The position numbers and the translations under genes were made by a program. Of a DNA stretch of 64,000 nucleotides, positions 25,401 through 31,931 are shown piece after piece. This stretch comes from a virus. The notes beneath the pieces were generated by a model, which saw only the letters and a program-made list of their open reading frames with translations, was not told the DNA's origin and did no database searches. The stretch covers positions 62,001 to 126,000 of the IMG/VR virus record IMGVR_UViG_3300023199_000051; one strand, written 5' to 3'. Numbering within the stretch: position 1 is the stretch's first letter; every line of letters begins with the position of its first letter.

Positions 25401-26989
25401 CCGTGTTGCCCGAGGAACTGTTCGATGTCGGCCCGCAGCTCTTGCCGCCCCGCTTCAGCCTTGTCGGGGTTGGAGACCGCTACAGCCCGGAAGCGCCCCA
25501 GTCGCACGGCCAGCGCAGCTGCCTGCTGCACGACACCCGCGCCAGCGCTTCCGATCTGGACAAGCGCACGCTGTGCAGCACGCTGCACGTCTTGTGGTGT
25601 GATGGACGGGTCCGGCTCGTCGGGGAGGTCGACGGGTGCGGGGACCGGGGTGAGGGTTGTGTCTTCTGCCTCTTCTTCTGGTGTACTCTCTCGCCACTCC
25701 CGGATGGCATGGAACATGCCCTCGGTCAGCGGCCTGTCCACCATGTTCGCAACACGTTGCGGATCGAACAGCCCCTTGAGGATCGGACCATAGCGCCCCT
25801 TACCCCAGTGGCCCATGATGTTCTTCTGCCCGTCTTCCATCTCCAGGTAGTCACCTGCAATGATGCGCCGATCCTCCACGGTCAGCGACCGCTTGTAGGT
25901 GTCGGGGAGTCTCACCCAGGCATGGATGACGAAGTTGACCGTGGAGACGTTCGGGAAGACCGACTGCGGCACCAGCACACCGCCGGCAAAGTGGCACTTG
26001 TCGAAGAGGTGCTTGCGCATCTTGACGTGCTCGCGGTCCTCGCCTGTGACCTGGCCCATGGGCGTGATGGTGACCATGACGCCGCCGGGGGACAGCATGT
26101 CGGCACATCGCGCAGTGAAGTAGTTGTCGGGCTTGCGCCACTGCTTCCCGCCTGGGTCCTGCTTGCGGTGCTGCGCTGGACGTTCTTTGCCGTAGGGTGG
26201 GTTGGTGAGGATGAGATCGAAGCTGCGGCCCTCCTTCGAGGCCCGCGATGCGAATGCCTCGAACTCGGAGGGAAACACCTGTGCATTGCTGTACATGGCT
26301 TGCAGGAACTGGACGAGGAGCTTGTCATTCTCAACGGCTGTCCAGGCCACCCCCTCATCAACAGGGGTCGTGCGCATGAAGCGTCCGATGCCGGCCGCAG
26401 GTTCCAGCGCTGTCTGCAGCTTCACTGGAGCGATCTTCCGTGCAAGCGCCCACATGGCCCGGCACACATTCAGGCCCGTGAAATACTGGTTGGCAAGCCC
26501 GTAGAAGAGGTTGGTGGTGGGGACCTCCCACCCCTCCTCGCCAGGGGCGAGCTGCCGAGCGCGTCGGAACTGCGCAATCCCTTCTACGTACTCGGGGGAG
26601 AAGAGCACAGGGTCCTCGGGGAGCAGGCTGACCTTGATCCCGCCCCACCCGCTGAACGCCATGATGGACGCTCGCTCTTCTGGCGTGGGGACACTGCGTT
26701 GGGCCCCTTGCATCTGACGCAGTGCTCGTAGGGCACTGAGGTTGGCCTTGCGGCGCTTCGGCTCGGACCAGGCTTCGTAGTCTTCTCCTGGTGGTGGCGG
26801 CTCCAAGGGCCCCGTGTCAACAGGCAGCAGTCCCGCCACTTCCTGGAAGAGAGCCAGGCCGGTGTCGTAGTCCTTCCGCAGGTAGGCCGCGTATTCGTTG
26901 GCAGTCAACCCAGGTGCGACGTACTGATCCAGCTGCCCCAGCCAGGCAATGAAGTCATCGAATTGCTGGCGTGCGTCGACATCGGCCAC
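19436..26989 (-). CDS. DarB-like N6-adenine methyltransferase-SNF2 helicase fusion, intein-containing precursor
   Basis: 2517 aa precursor, about 2035 after splicing; GTG start behind AGGAGG. N-terminal FSGWGGI and LEPAAGIGRF (SAM-binding motif I, about residue 194), then NPPYG (262) mark an N6-adenine methyltransferase. The helicase has P-loop DVGLGK-T (interrupted by the intein after residue 872), DEAH (about 1638), TATPLKNS (about 1695) and QRNGRGVRQG (about 2060). The architecture matches phage P1 DarB and large plasmid methylase-helicases; DarB is packaged in P1 heads and shields incoming DNA from type I restriction. Here it sits downstream of the putative structural operon, which fits a virion-carried anti-restriction role (inference). 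Confidence 0.92.
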   Translation of the reverse strand: MADVDARQQFDDFIAWLGQLDQYVAPGLTANEYAAYLRKDYDTGLALFQEVAGLLPVDTGPLEPPPPGEDYEAWSEPKRRKANLSALRALRQMQGAQRSVPTPEERASIMAFSGWGGIKVSLLPEDPVLFSPEYVEGIAQFRRARQLAPGEEGWEVPTTNLFYGLANQYFTGLNVCRAMWALARKIAPVKLQTALEPAAGIGRFMRTTPVDEGVAWTAVENDKLLVQFLQAMYSNAQVFPSEFEAFASRASKEGRSFDLILTNPPYGKERPAQHRKQDPGGKQWRKPDNYFTARCADMLSPGGVMVTITPMGQVTGEDREHVKMRKHLFDKCHFAGGVLVPQSVFPNVSTVNFVIHAWVRLPDTYKRSLTVEDRRIIAGDYLEMEDGQKNIMGHWGKGRYGPILKGLFDPQRVANMVDRPLTEGMFHAIREWRESTPEEEAEDTTLTPVPAPVDLPDEPDPSITPQDVQRAAQRALVQIGSAGAGVVQQAAALAVRLGRFRAVAVSNPDKAEAGRQELRADIEQFLGQHGNPHDIEELIGYRDMVAPLLAAVSKAGQLVPMLTQKLAVRESNAPHAGSPVTEIVTWYSKHNGVCTEKDLERHHSAVGAFEVLVARSDVAIELQSDGSYSYYRLEQYLTGALYKRLDAVNALLAGEVAFDVRQKLEAQKKALLTTIDPKTLSDIDPNIRAGYLVFDDAAKPYQLLQDFVNDTLQEELGGHPNIELFEESGVLRARTNDSLDRGRRGEALQHKWLLFFLGYYNRQLEMTDPDETAPKKTRRYETADMEARMQADQELETAFASWLAGQLEWRQLVEDRYNRLYRGFVPPEYDDSPIDIARMAPTYILHPHQNSGARMVADKRGGILAFDVGLGKCVEKDTLLACNTGLVTIGSLFGDHLEGPEDELVLLPPADLKVLAHGQDGAASWRPVRRLYRQRISDHEALRVLETTRGCRVEPTSAHPLPVVRDGCVTWVPTGEIEAGDWLAVPKRLTPPPALPAQVAHLDPQRLEDLALLMVWQVAEGHDREASPSVQTSHTTTITQKLLPGLLEDLQARFRRCYPDSTSGHIRTPADGKYVPYLEISSKAYRQEAEALGFKWGVLSAGRELPPWLPLLPDDLLATLTRAFFDAEGSCTGDVVEVLSASRLLLEQVQYMLLRFGVRSSLKYKRVKGYEHNDYWRITFSGEDAVAFHKHVGFGVDYKQAALGKLVSKTRNPNVGIPIRDLVDELLEAGFRRAWLYGHGNVPKAGVETISVERAQGLVQQWRAEASELGIARYAASSNWRNQQTHESLVLCGDRLLDAANRLEALVDSGFCFERVASVEQGQVGGFVYDIEVDAGAYDDKNYVGGAGGLILHNTFTALAAAAKLRQDGKVQRPIIVSPNSVLPTWYSEARKLLPDYRIGVIGITPSTSGAPRDDTADERRVKWNRFAQGDYDLLMVPYSNFLDDVAMEDSSIHDILSQVFWFQYKLGLEAADRRLTQRRIDNAQEELAERREERQEDIRYLDEDHPDIKKLDKKIKDLERQIKGWSEDLKAPSDNIIEQVRQDLENVRETKPFRPRRKPPREWSKSQRKAELIAFAKRKGLDLEHHPTETTSTGKPRKMKKKEIVAVLEERFPPPDYDGPVPVPPMITWEELRCDFLVVDEAHNFKNLWFAERRVGEDKIEFMGSGSGITIRAWDMFLKCQYLLGNHDDSGVCLLTATPLKNSPLEVYNLMSLVSRNVWSQRRVRNAEEFIDRYCGLEVEPSGDPATNEVVDQLAVTEFLHLDELRDIILAHTDRKLTNDPGMEVFAQKVPRVGNTGNVQVVVDMDDEQRHVVDTVKEVIKDLLAEEKERAQGAGESAQVGGIILRQMDMLSKSAFDVRLLREDIYKTQEVLAKARKINQQWDDYQEGKRKRRPSKKGLSSEKMASLQTKLDILTEVGIGRIAAKYAAKGTYPPKYMALVEKILVNPACGHIIFSDYTDTHEWMVDAIVANTRIPRDRIAFITGEQSKGERLVIADGFNGRSAIIDEQTGAVIQEALEPKYDVVIGTSGAMAEGLNLQARTCAIHHMTLPWEAATIQQRNGRGVRQGNSYQLVNVWYYITSKSFDGFKLNMVMGKQGWMESLWDDSVTEMNNPAAGMRVDRMELLIWIFASDESEARIKVEEYRETKAERLKIKRRKRARRAFVRLAEKYHEARAAKRADDTALYEARLESADRDAATIEKTYGEDIWPRMATVLEEVKKTAIYFNFKTGMILRAGDRVCLRSTSSVDGALHSNPKRVEVLKVDPKGTFFSYRKYGSAMVEHAKHPSALIGSTKTGMEGHVEKVPLEVCGGWDDAEERQAILGNGEIMRGPQVPAMSKVVVDRLGPDLWPAILRNAFRNIKGFGVTTRIVGALVSSYIGFLPLRRRADDLLVLLSGSQLRRIVRDTQRAAGERGLLQLKDLLEQDFELVVPADRWGSITEALRRDRARAIDTFGVDSRDLTLRPLSQTQDSNRLTSLARRWFSYSRRDLALGSAFTEMKRRSKLKQEVREAPASGV
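22928..24373 (-). mobile_element. Intein with LAGLIDADG-type homing endonuclease in the helicase P-loop
   Basis: 482 residues (873-1354 of the precursor). It starts with Cys (CVEKDTLLACNTG) right after GLGK and ends in LILHN, followed by Thr as +1 nucleophile, restoring DVGLGK-TFTALAA. The C-terminal block VYDIEVDAG...NYVGGAGG is typical Hint. An internal DDLLATLTRAFFDAEGS (about intein residues 240-256) is a LAGLIDADG dodecapeptide. Splicing and, perhaps, homing appear intact. Confidence 0.93.
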
Positions 26990-27006
26990 GTCTCACCCTC
27001 CTGGCC

Positions 27007-27330
27007 TCACACCGCCTGGCGCCACTGGGTGATGAGCTTCCGCATGAGCGCGCGCCCTTCTTCATAGGAGATGGGGACGCTGATCTCGGTGATGAACCCA
27101 TCCTTGGGTACCCAGCCGTCCTTGGTGAGCTTGCGGTAGACCTTGTCCACCATGGGAGCACCGAGCGCTTCTACGAGCTGGTTGGCCGACACCATCCCCA
27201 TGCCCTCCACGTTGATGACAGGTGTGTCTGCGTCTGCAGCACCTGCCTTCTTGGTGAGGGTGGCGACGAACTTCGGAGCGTAGCGCTGCGTCCACAGCGC
27301 CTTGGCTTCTTCTCGGTACGGATCTGCCAT
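27007..27330 (-). CDS. Hypothetical protein
   Basis: 107 aa, unrecognised. ATG at 27330 after GGAGGG; a TTG one codon upstream is less likely. Mixed alpha/beta composition with no membrane segment; contains NVEGMGMVSANQLVEALGAPMVDKVYRKL, which reads like a small helical domain. It lies 17 bp before the DarB-like gene and is probably co-transcribed, so it could be a chaperone or packaging partner (speculative). Confidence 0.7.
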   Translation of the reverse strand: MADPYREEAKALWTQRYAPKFVATLTKKAGAADADTPVINVEGMGMVSANQLVEALGAPMVDKVYRKLTKDGWVPKDGFITEISVPISYEEGRALMRKLITQWRQAV

Positions 27331-27362
27331 CAAGCCCTCCTACAGGGAGACATCGTATCCCA

Positions 27363-28793
27363 CTACTCGATGGTGATCATGCTGGCGATGTCAGCCAGCG
27401 ACAGCGCGCCTCCAGCTGGCTGCGCAGCCCCTGCCGGTGCGGGAGGTGGCTTGGGCTTGCGCGACTTGCGCTTCGACTTCGGCCGCCGCGACCTTCGCGT
27501 CGACTTGCGCTTCGACTTCCTGCGCGTTGGCTTCGGAGGTGGTTCTTCTTCGGCCACTTCGACCGCCTTCATGGCTCGGTTGAACACGCCCCTGACCTTG
27601 CTGGTCAGCCTGGCCTTCGACATGGACCGCTTGAGAGCGCCGCGACCGCGACCGCTCTTGCTGCCCAGGTAGGCGGCAGCCTTCGTCTCGTTCTTGCCGC
27701 CATCGGTGGCATCGAGGTAGGCCTGCACGGCCGGCGTGTGCTTCTTCGTCTTGCGCGTCTTCGTCTTGCGCTTCTTCGTCTTGCGCTTCTTCGTCTTGCG
27801 CTTCTTCTTCGGCGGCTCTGGTGCGGCCTCGGCCTTCTTGAAGAGCGCCTTGAGCTTGTTGTGCTCCGTGCGCTTGAGCCGCGCTGCAGCCGATCGCTTG
27901 AGCGCTGTGATGCGAGCACCGGAGAGCTTGGCCACGTAGGCCTCTGCTGTGCCTCGGATGACGGCGTTGAGGTACTTCCCCAGCGCTGTCTTCTTCCCTG
28001 GCTCCTTGCCCTTCTTCGTGAACGGCGTGTACTTGTTGGCCTTCTTCGCCTTGGACTTCTTGGCCTGGCGCTTCGTCTTGCGCTTCTTCGCCTTCTTGCC
28101 CGCAGCCTTCTTCACACGGGCCAGCACTTGCGCTTCGGTGCGCTGCTTGCGCGCGACACCCTTGGGCTTCTCGTAGACGGGCGGAAAGCTGCCCAGCCGC
28201 TTGGCACCACGGCCGTTGCCGACAATGAGGCCTGCGACGACCTCGAAGTCCTTGGACGTAGCGACGTACTTCTTTCCGACACGGACGCCGATCTTCGTCA
28301 GCTCCAGGGCGCCGTTACGGGCCTTGAGTCCGACCCTGTTGTTCTTGATGGCGGTCAGCAGGTCCGCCCAGCTGTTGCGGGCCGTGAGAGCCCGGAGACG
28401 CTTCTTGGCGCTCTTGCCTCCAGCAGCTGCCTTGCCTCGGACGATGGTGCCGTTGGCCTTCTTGATGTAGCCGCGCGGCAGCTCACGACACCGCGGGCCC
28501 AGCAGGCCAGACTTCGGTTCGATGTCGATCGAATCCATCGATCCGTCGAGGGCGTAGACGGCTCGGTCGCCACCACCTGTCTGATCGGTGAAGGTAGCAT
28601 CGACGATGAAGCCGGCCTCGTGGGCAGTCTGGATGTCCTCCTTGAGGACCTTCTGCGCCTCGCCCTTCTTGAGGAAGGTGACCTCGTTGGTCTCCTTCCC
28701 CAGCTCCGAGGTGAGCCGCCACTTCCAGCGCTTCTTGCCCTTGTACTGCCCCCGGTAAGGGGAGAGGGTGAGGATGATCTTGCGAGCAGCCAT
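27363..28793 (-). CDS. Lys/Arg-rich histone-like protein
   Basis: 476 aa, strongly basic. A folded N-terminus of about 230 aa (MAARKIILTLSPYRGQ) is followed by Lys-rich stretches: repeated KRKTK units near residues 345-360 and a C-terminal tail with RKSKRK and RRPKSKRK ending in PPPAPAG. Between the tails is a short helical unit (TPAVQAYLDATDGGKNETKA). This composition is like histone H1, or core proteins that condense DNA in virions. ATG preceded by GGAGA. Likely binds genomic DNA; not homologous to a family I can name. Confidence 0.8.
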   Translation of the reverse strand: MAARKIILTLSPYRGQYKGKKRWKWRLTSELGKETNEVTFLKKGEAQKVLKEDIQTAHEAGFIVDATFTDQTGGGDRAVYALDGSMDSIDIEPKSGLLGPRCRELPRGYIKKANGTIVRGKAAAGGKSAKKRLRALTARNSWADLLTAIKNNRVGLKARNGALELTKIGVRVGKKYVATSKDFEVVAGLIVGNGRGAKRLGSFPPVYEKPKGVARKQRTEAQVLARVKKAAGKKAKKRKTKRQAKKSKAKKANKYTPFTKKGKEPGKKTALGKYLNAVIRGTAEAYVAKLSGARITALKRSAAARLKRTEHNKLKALFKKAEAAPEPPKKKRKTKKRKTKKRKTKTRKTKKHTPAVQAYLDATDGGKNETKAAAYLGSKSGRGRGALKRSMSKARLTSKVRGVFNRAMKAVEVAEEEPPPKPTRRKSKRKSTRRSRRPKSKRKSRKPKPPPAPAGAAQPAGGALSLADIASMITIE

Positions 28794-28872
28794 GTGGTGT
28801 CTCCGGTTGAGAGGTGGCCAAGGGGCGTAGAGGAGAGGGGACTCGGTACGAACGCCGAGTCCCTACGCCTCC

Positions 28873-29886
28873 CTACCGAGGCATCGGCAGCTTCTTCGCT
28901 CCGGTCTTGGTCCTGGCCTTCTTCTTCTGCGCGTCGGAGAACTTGCCCCACTTCTTCTTCGCCTTCGTCATGGCGACCTTGTGGGACACGCCCTTCTTCG
29001 CCTTGACAGCCGCCACGTAGTTGTTCCACTGCTTGAGGGCAGGTGGCAGCTTGCGCTTGCCGCTCTTCTTCTTCTTGCGGCTCTTGCTCTTGCTCTTGCC
29101 AGTCAGGCTCGGCAGCGATGTCTTGGACGAGCGGCGCTTCGTTGTCTTGCGCTTGCGGGTCGACTTGCGCTTCGAGGAGCCCTTGACCATGCTTCCGGCT
29201 GCCTTGGCAGCCTTGATGGTCGTGATCTTGCCTCCCTTCTTCGCCCGCTTCCAGGTCGCGCTGACTTGCTTCCGGGTGGCTCCCTTGGCGTACGCTGCCT
29301 TGGAGAAGGCGGCGTAGCGCTTCTGGCCTGCGCTGCGCCCGCTGCGCTTGCTGCTCGACTTGCGCTTCGAGGTCTTCTTCTTGCTGCTCGACTTGCGCTT
29401 CGAGGTCTTCTTCTTCGGCAGGAGGCTCGACGCGGCGCCCTTGCCGCTCTTGTACTTCGCGTACTTCTTGCCGGCCTGCTTCTGGGTGTAGCCGCGCTTG
29501 GCCGCCATGGACCAGAACTTCGGCCACGACATCTTGCGCCCGCTGCCGCTGGTCTTCTTCTTGGACTTGCGCTTGCTGGACTTGCGCTTGCTGGACTTGC
29601 GCTTGCTCTTCGGGATCGACAGCGCCTCCGTCGTTGGCGCGCATCCCTTGACGGGTGTGTACTTGGTCTTGCTGACCACGTTGCCCTTCGCGTCCTTGAT
29701 GACAGCGGTGACGATGTAGTTCTCCGCCAGGAAGAGCTTGATGGACTTGGTCAGCTCGCGCTGGCACGACTTCTGGGACTTGCAGATCTGGGCTTCGTAT
29801 CCCGACCGAATCTCGTAGCCGGTCCGGCTGCCCTTGCTGTTGAATCGTGGGCCAGCGTAGATGGTGGCGGACTTGCGACGGGCCAT
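28873..29886 (-). CDS. Histone-like basic protein with three HMG/YABBY-like repeats
   Basis: 337 aa, strongly basic. After an N-terminal domain of about 95 aa come three spaced copies of a W/Y-rich helical motif: MSWPKFWSMAAKRGYTQKQA, KRYAAFSKAAYAKGATRKQV and KQWNNYVAAVKAKKGVSHKV, each followed by more basic residues and separated by linkers made of SKRKSSKRKS or TSKRKSSSKK units. The third copy resembles the HMG/YABBY-like boxes of eukaryotic and giant-virus DNA-binding proteins. It probably compacts or coats DNA. It is preceded by a 37-bp palindrome (29965-30001). Confidence 0.8.
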   Translation of the reverse strand: MARRKSATIYAGPRFNSKGSRTGYEIRSGYEAQICKSQKSCQRELTKSIKLFLAENYIVTAVIKDAKGNVVSKTKYTPVKGCAPTTEALSIPKSKRKSSKRKSSKRKSKKKTSGSGRKMSWPKFWSMAAKRGYTQKQAGKKYAKYKSGKGAASSLLPKKKTSKRKSSSKKKTSKRKSSSKRSGRSAGQKRYAAFSKAAYAKGATRKQVSATWKRAKKGGKITTIKAAKAAGSMVKGSSKRKSTRKRKTTKRRSSKTSLPSLTGKSKSKSRKKKKSGKRKLPPALKQWNNYVAAVKAKKGVSHKVAMTKAKKKWGKFSDAQKKKARTKTGAKKLPMPR

Positions 29887-29964
29887 GTGGTGCCTCCGGC
29901 ATCAGAAACAGAGTAGTAGGTGCCGGAAGCATAGCGTGGGCACTGAGCCAAAGCAAGCGATAAG

Positions 29965-30001
29965 CCGCGTAGTATGCGCCTTTTGGGCTCATACTACGCG
30001 G
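29965..30001 (-). terminator. 37-bp interrupted palindrome between structural genes
   Basis: 12-bp arms CCGCGTAGTATG and CATACTACGCGG enclose GCCTTTTGGGC. It starts 20 nt beyond the stop of the gene at 30021 and lies 80 nt before the next start. As RNA it forms a long hairpin followed by CUUAUCGCUUGCUUU, so termination is likely; the core also recurs in other control regions. Confidence 0.55.
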
Positions 30002-30020
30002 TGCACAATGCACCTTGCCT

Positions 30021-30896
30021 CTACCTCTGGGTGAGGTCCTGGAACACCTTGTGCGCCTCGCGGATGACGTGCGCGACGGCTGCTCCAAGCTGCTCAGGCG
30101 GCGCCTCTACCTGGGAGAGGATGTCCGGCTCGGGGTCCTCTTCGTCTCCAGCCAGGATCACTGCGACGCGGTAGCCGCCGTTGGTCTCCAAGGTGATGCC
30201 GATGTCCACGCCGGGCACAGCTTCTTGCGCAGCGGCGTGCAGATCGAGCCCCAGCTCGTCGAGAGCGCTGCCGAGATCACCCCCTTGCTGCGGAGCGCCG
30301 CCCGGCTGCGGTTGGCCCATGCGCTGAGGCTGAGCGCCCAGCTGAGGCGGACGCCCGGCAGCACCTTGCGGAGCTGCAGGCGTTCCCCCCTTACGCATCA
30401 TGGCACCCAGCATCCCCATCGGGTTGCCACTGCCGCCCATGCCACCCATCATACTCATCATGTTGGCACCTGGACCGCCCCCCGGACTGCCGCCTGGAGC
30501 GGGACCGGGCATACCACCTGGGGCACGACCGGGCATGCCGCTCATCTGCGGCGACGGCGCAGCAGAGGGGGTCCCTACTGGGATCGGCCGGCCTGCACCC
30601 GCGTCGAGGGGAGGCCCCACGAAGGGGAGGCCCGAGCTACCTGCAGCTGGGGGTGCCTGCGGTGGGGCCTGATGCCCATGCTGCTGGGGCGCAGTTACTT
30701 GCGGATGGACGTGAGGTGGCAACTTCGGTGCACCTTGCTGCGGTGCACCTGTGACTGCCTCACCGAGGATCGCGCCCACCTGTGCGAAGTCCACATCCTC
30801 GCCGCGGGCCATCTTGCCCAGCTGGTCGAGCAATGCTCCGCTGTTGGCGCCGATTCTCTCGGCGTTCGATTGACTGAGTTCTGGAAGGTCGGACAT
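30021..30896 (-). CDS. Disordered Pro/Gly/Gln/Met-rich protein with folded C-terminus
   Basis: 291 aa. Residues 1-50 are helical and acidic, residues 50-205 are low-complexity (PPQAPP, GGMPGPAPGG, MMSMMGGMGG), and the last 80 aa (DLGSALDELGLDLHAAAQEAVPGVDIGI) look folded. ATG with GAGAGG upstream. Similar disordered linkers occur in the 583-aa protein at the head of this operon, so it may be a scaffold or tegument-type virion component. No family recognised. Confidence 0.75.
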   Translation of the reverse strand: MSDLPELSQSNAERIGANSGALLDQLGKMARGEDVDFAQVGAILGEAVTGAPQQGAPKLPPHVHPQVTAPQQHGHQAPPQAPPAAGSSGLPFVGPPLDAGAGRPIPVGTPSAAPSPQMSGMPGRAPGGMPGPAPGGSPGGGPGANMMSMMGGMGGSGNPMGMLGAMMRKGGTPAAPQGAAGRPPQLGAQPQRMGQPQPGGAPQQGGDLGSALDELGLDLHAAAQEAVPGVDIGITLETNGGYRVAVILAGDEEDPEPDILSQVEAPPEQLGAAVAHVIREAHKVFQDLTQR

Positions 30897-30931
30897 CGGA
30901 TACCTCTCAATGAGGGTTCAAGACAGGCCCG

Positions 30932-31183
30932 CTACTCGGGCTCGATGATGGAGAACACGTTGACTGGCGGGGTTCCACGCTGAGGGCGCTCTTCGCTCTC
31001 CAGCAACCCCTCGTCGACCAGCGTCCGGCAGATTCGCCGGACGTAGCTTTCCTCCATTCCCAGCTCGGCAGCCATCGCGCCAGCGCTGGGAATGAGTAGC
31101 TTCTCGGATCGGAGCAGGTTTGCGATGCGTACGCCGGTGACGACGCCAGATCGCCTGGTTCGTTTCTTTCGGCCTTGGGCCAT
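30932..31183 (-). CDS. Small winged-helix DNA-binding protein
   Basis: 83 aa; ATG at 31183 behind GAAGAGG. After a basic N-terminus (QGRKKRTRRSG) comes a winged helix-turn-helix: IANLLRSEKLLIPSAGAMAA, then ELGMEESYVRRICRTLVDEG as the turn and recognition helix, and a wing (LLESEERPQRG..VFSI). This resembles MarR/GntR-type or replication initiator wHTH domains. As the only obvious regulator in the structural operon it may control late transcription or autoregulate. Confidence 0.8.
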   Translation of the reverse strand: MAQGRKKRTRRSGVVTGVRIANLLRSEKLLIPSAGAMAAELGMEESYVRRICRTLVDEGLLESEERPQRGTPPVNVFSIIEPE

Positions 31184-31199
31184 GAACACCCTCTTCGCT

Positions 31200-31919
31200 T
31201 CAACGGTTCGTGAAGATGTCCCCTACTTCCTGCATGATCTTGGCGGCGCGTCCCACGGCGTCTCTGGCGTCGGTGATGACGTCAGACCATGGAAGCTCTG
31301 GAGTGTTCGTGTTGGTGTCTGGCTCGGTGATGTTTTGCACCACGTCGCGAGTGTACTCTACCCGATTCCGGGTGTTTTGCACCCGTTGTCCTAGAGGTTG
31401 AAGGACCTCCAAGGCCGCATCCGCAACTTCTAGCAGGTCGTCAGCTTTGGCTGGGACGCAGTTACTAGCAGCTTCATCGCTGAGCAGAAGGACAGCAGCA
31501 GCCTCATCAAGCTCTCGCTCCGTGTCAGGATCTTCACGATCCTCATTGCGGCGATCTAGCATCAGGAGTGACAGCGAGCGGGCAAACCGGAGCGAGCTGA
31601 CACGCTGTAGGTACTGGTGCCCAGTGAACGAGGAGCGTGGGAGCAGCTCGGGGCGCCTCCCGAGACGACGCAGCAGGTACCGCCACTGCCGTACCAGGCC
31701 AGCTTGTGGCCCCCCGGCCTGCGATGCGATGGTCGTGTCCAGTGCGAGCAGAGCTGCGGTGTAGTCGTCCTTGAGATCAGGACCACCTGCCTCATCCCAC
31801 AGCTCCTGCGCGACTCGGATTCGATCCGACCAGTCAACGAACCCCGCTTCTTCAGCTTTCCGAGCGGTGAGCGTGAAGGCATACCGGATCTTCATGTTGA
31901 GGCCGGGCTCGTAGCTCAC
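31200..31919 (-). CDS. Hypothetical protein, mostly helical
   Basis: 239 aa, unrecognised. GTG start behind AGGAG, 12 bp after the upstream stop. Predominantly alpha-helical and charged (RIRVAQELWDEAGG, ERELDEAAAVLLLSDEAA), ending in a long probable helix (DVITDARDAVGRAAKIMQEV). Contains an Arg-rich RQWRYLLRRLGRRP. No membrane segment or catalytic motif. Confidence 0.75.
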   Translation of the reverse strand: MSYEPGLNMKIRYAFTLTARKAEEAGFVDWSDRIRVAQELWDEAGGPDLKDDYTAALLALDTTIASQAGGPQAGLVRQWRYLLRRLGRRPELLPRSSFTGHQYLQRVSSLRFARSLSLLMLDRRNEDREDPDTERELDEAAAVLLLSDEAASNCVPAKADDLLEVADAALEVLQPLGQRVQNTRNRVEYTRDVVQNITEPDTNTNTPELPWSDVITDARDAVGRAAKIMQEVGDIFTNR

Positions 31920-31931
31920 TGGTGCTCCTAT

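Noticed and set aside
19436-26989. Reading the methyltransferase-helicase as a DISARM or BREX defence component
   Set aside because: No companion defence genes are nearby; order of domains and virus-like context fit DarB better.
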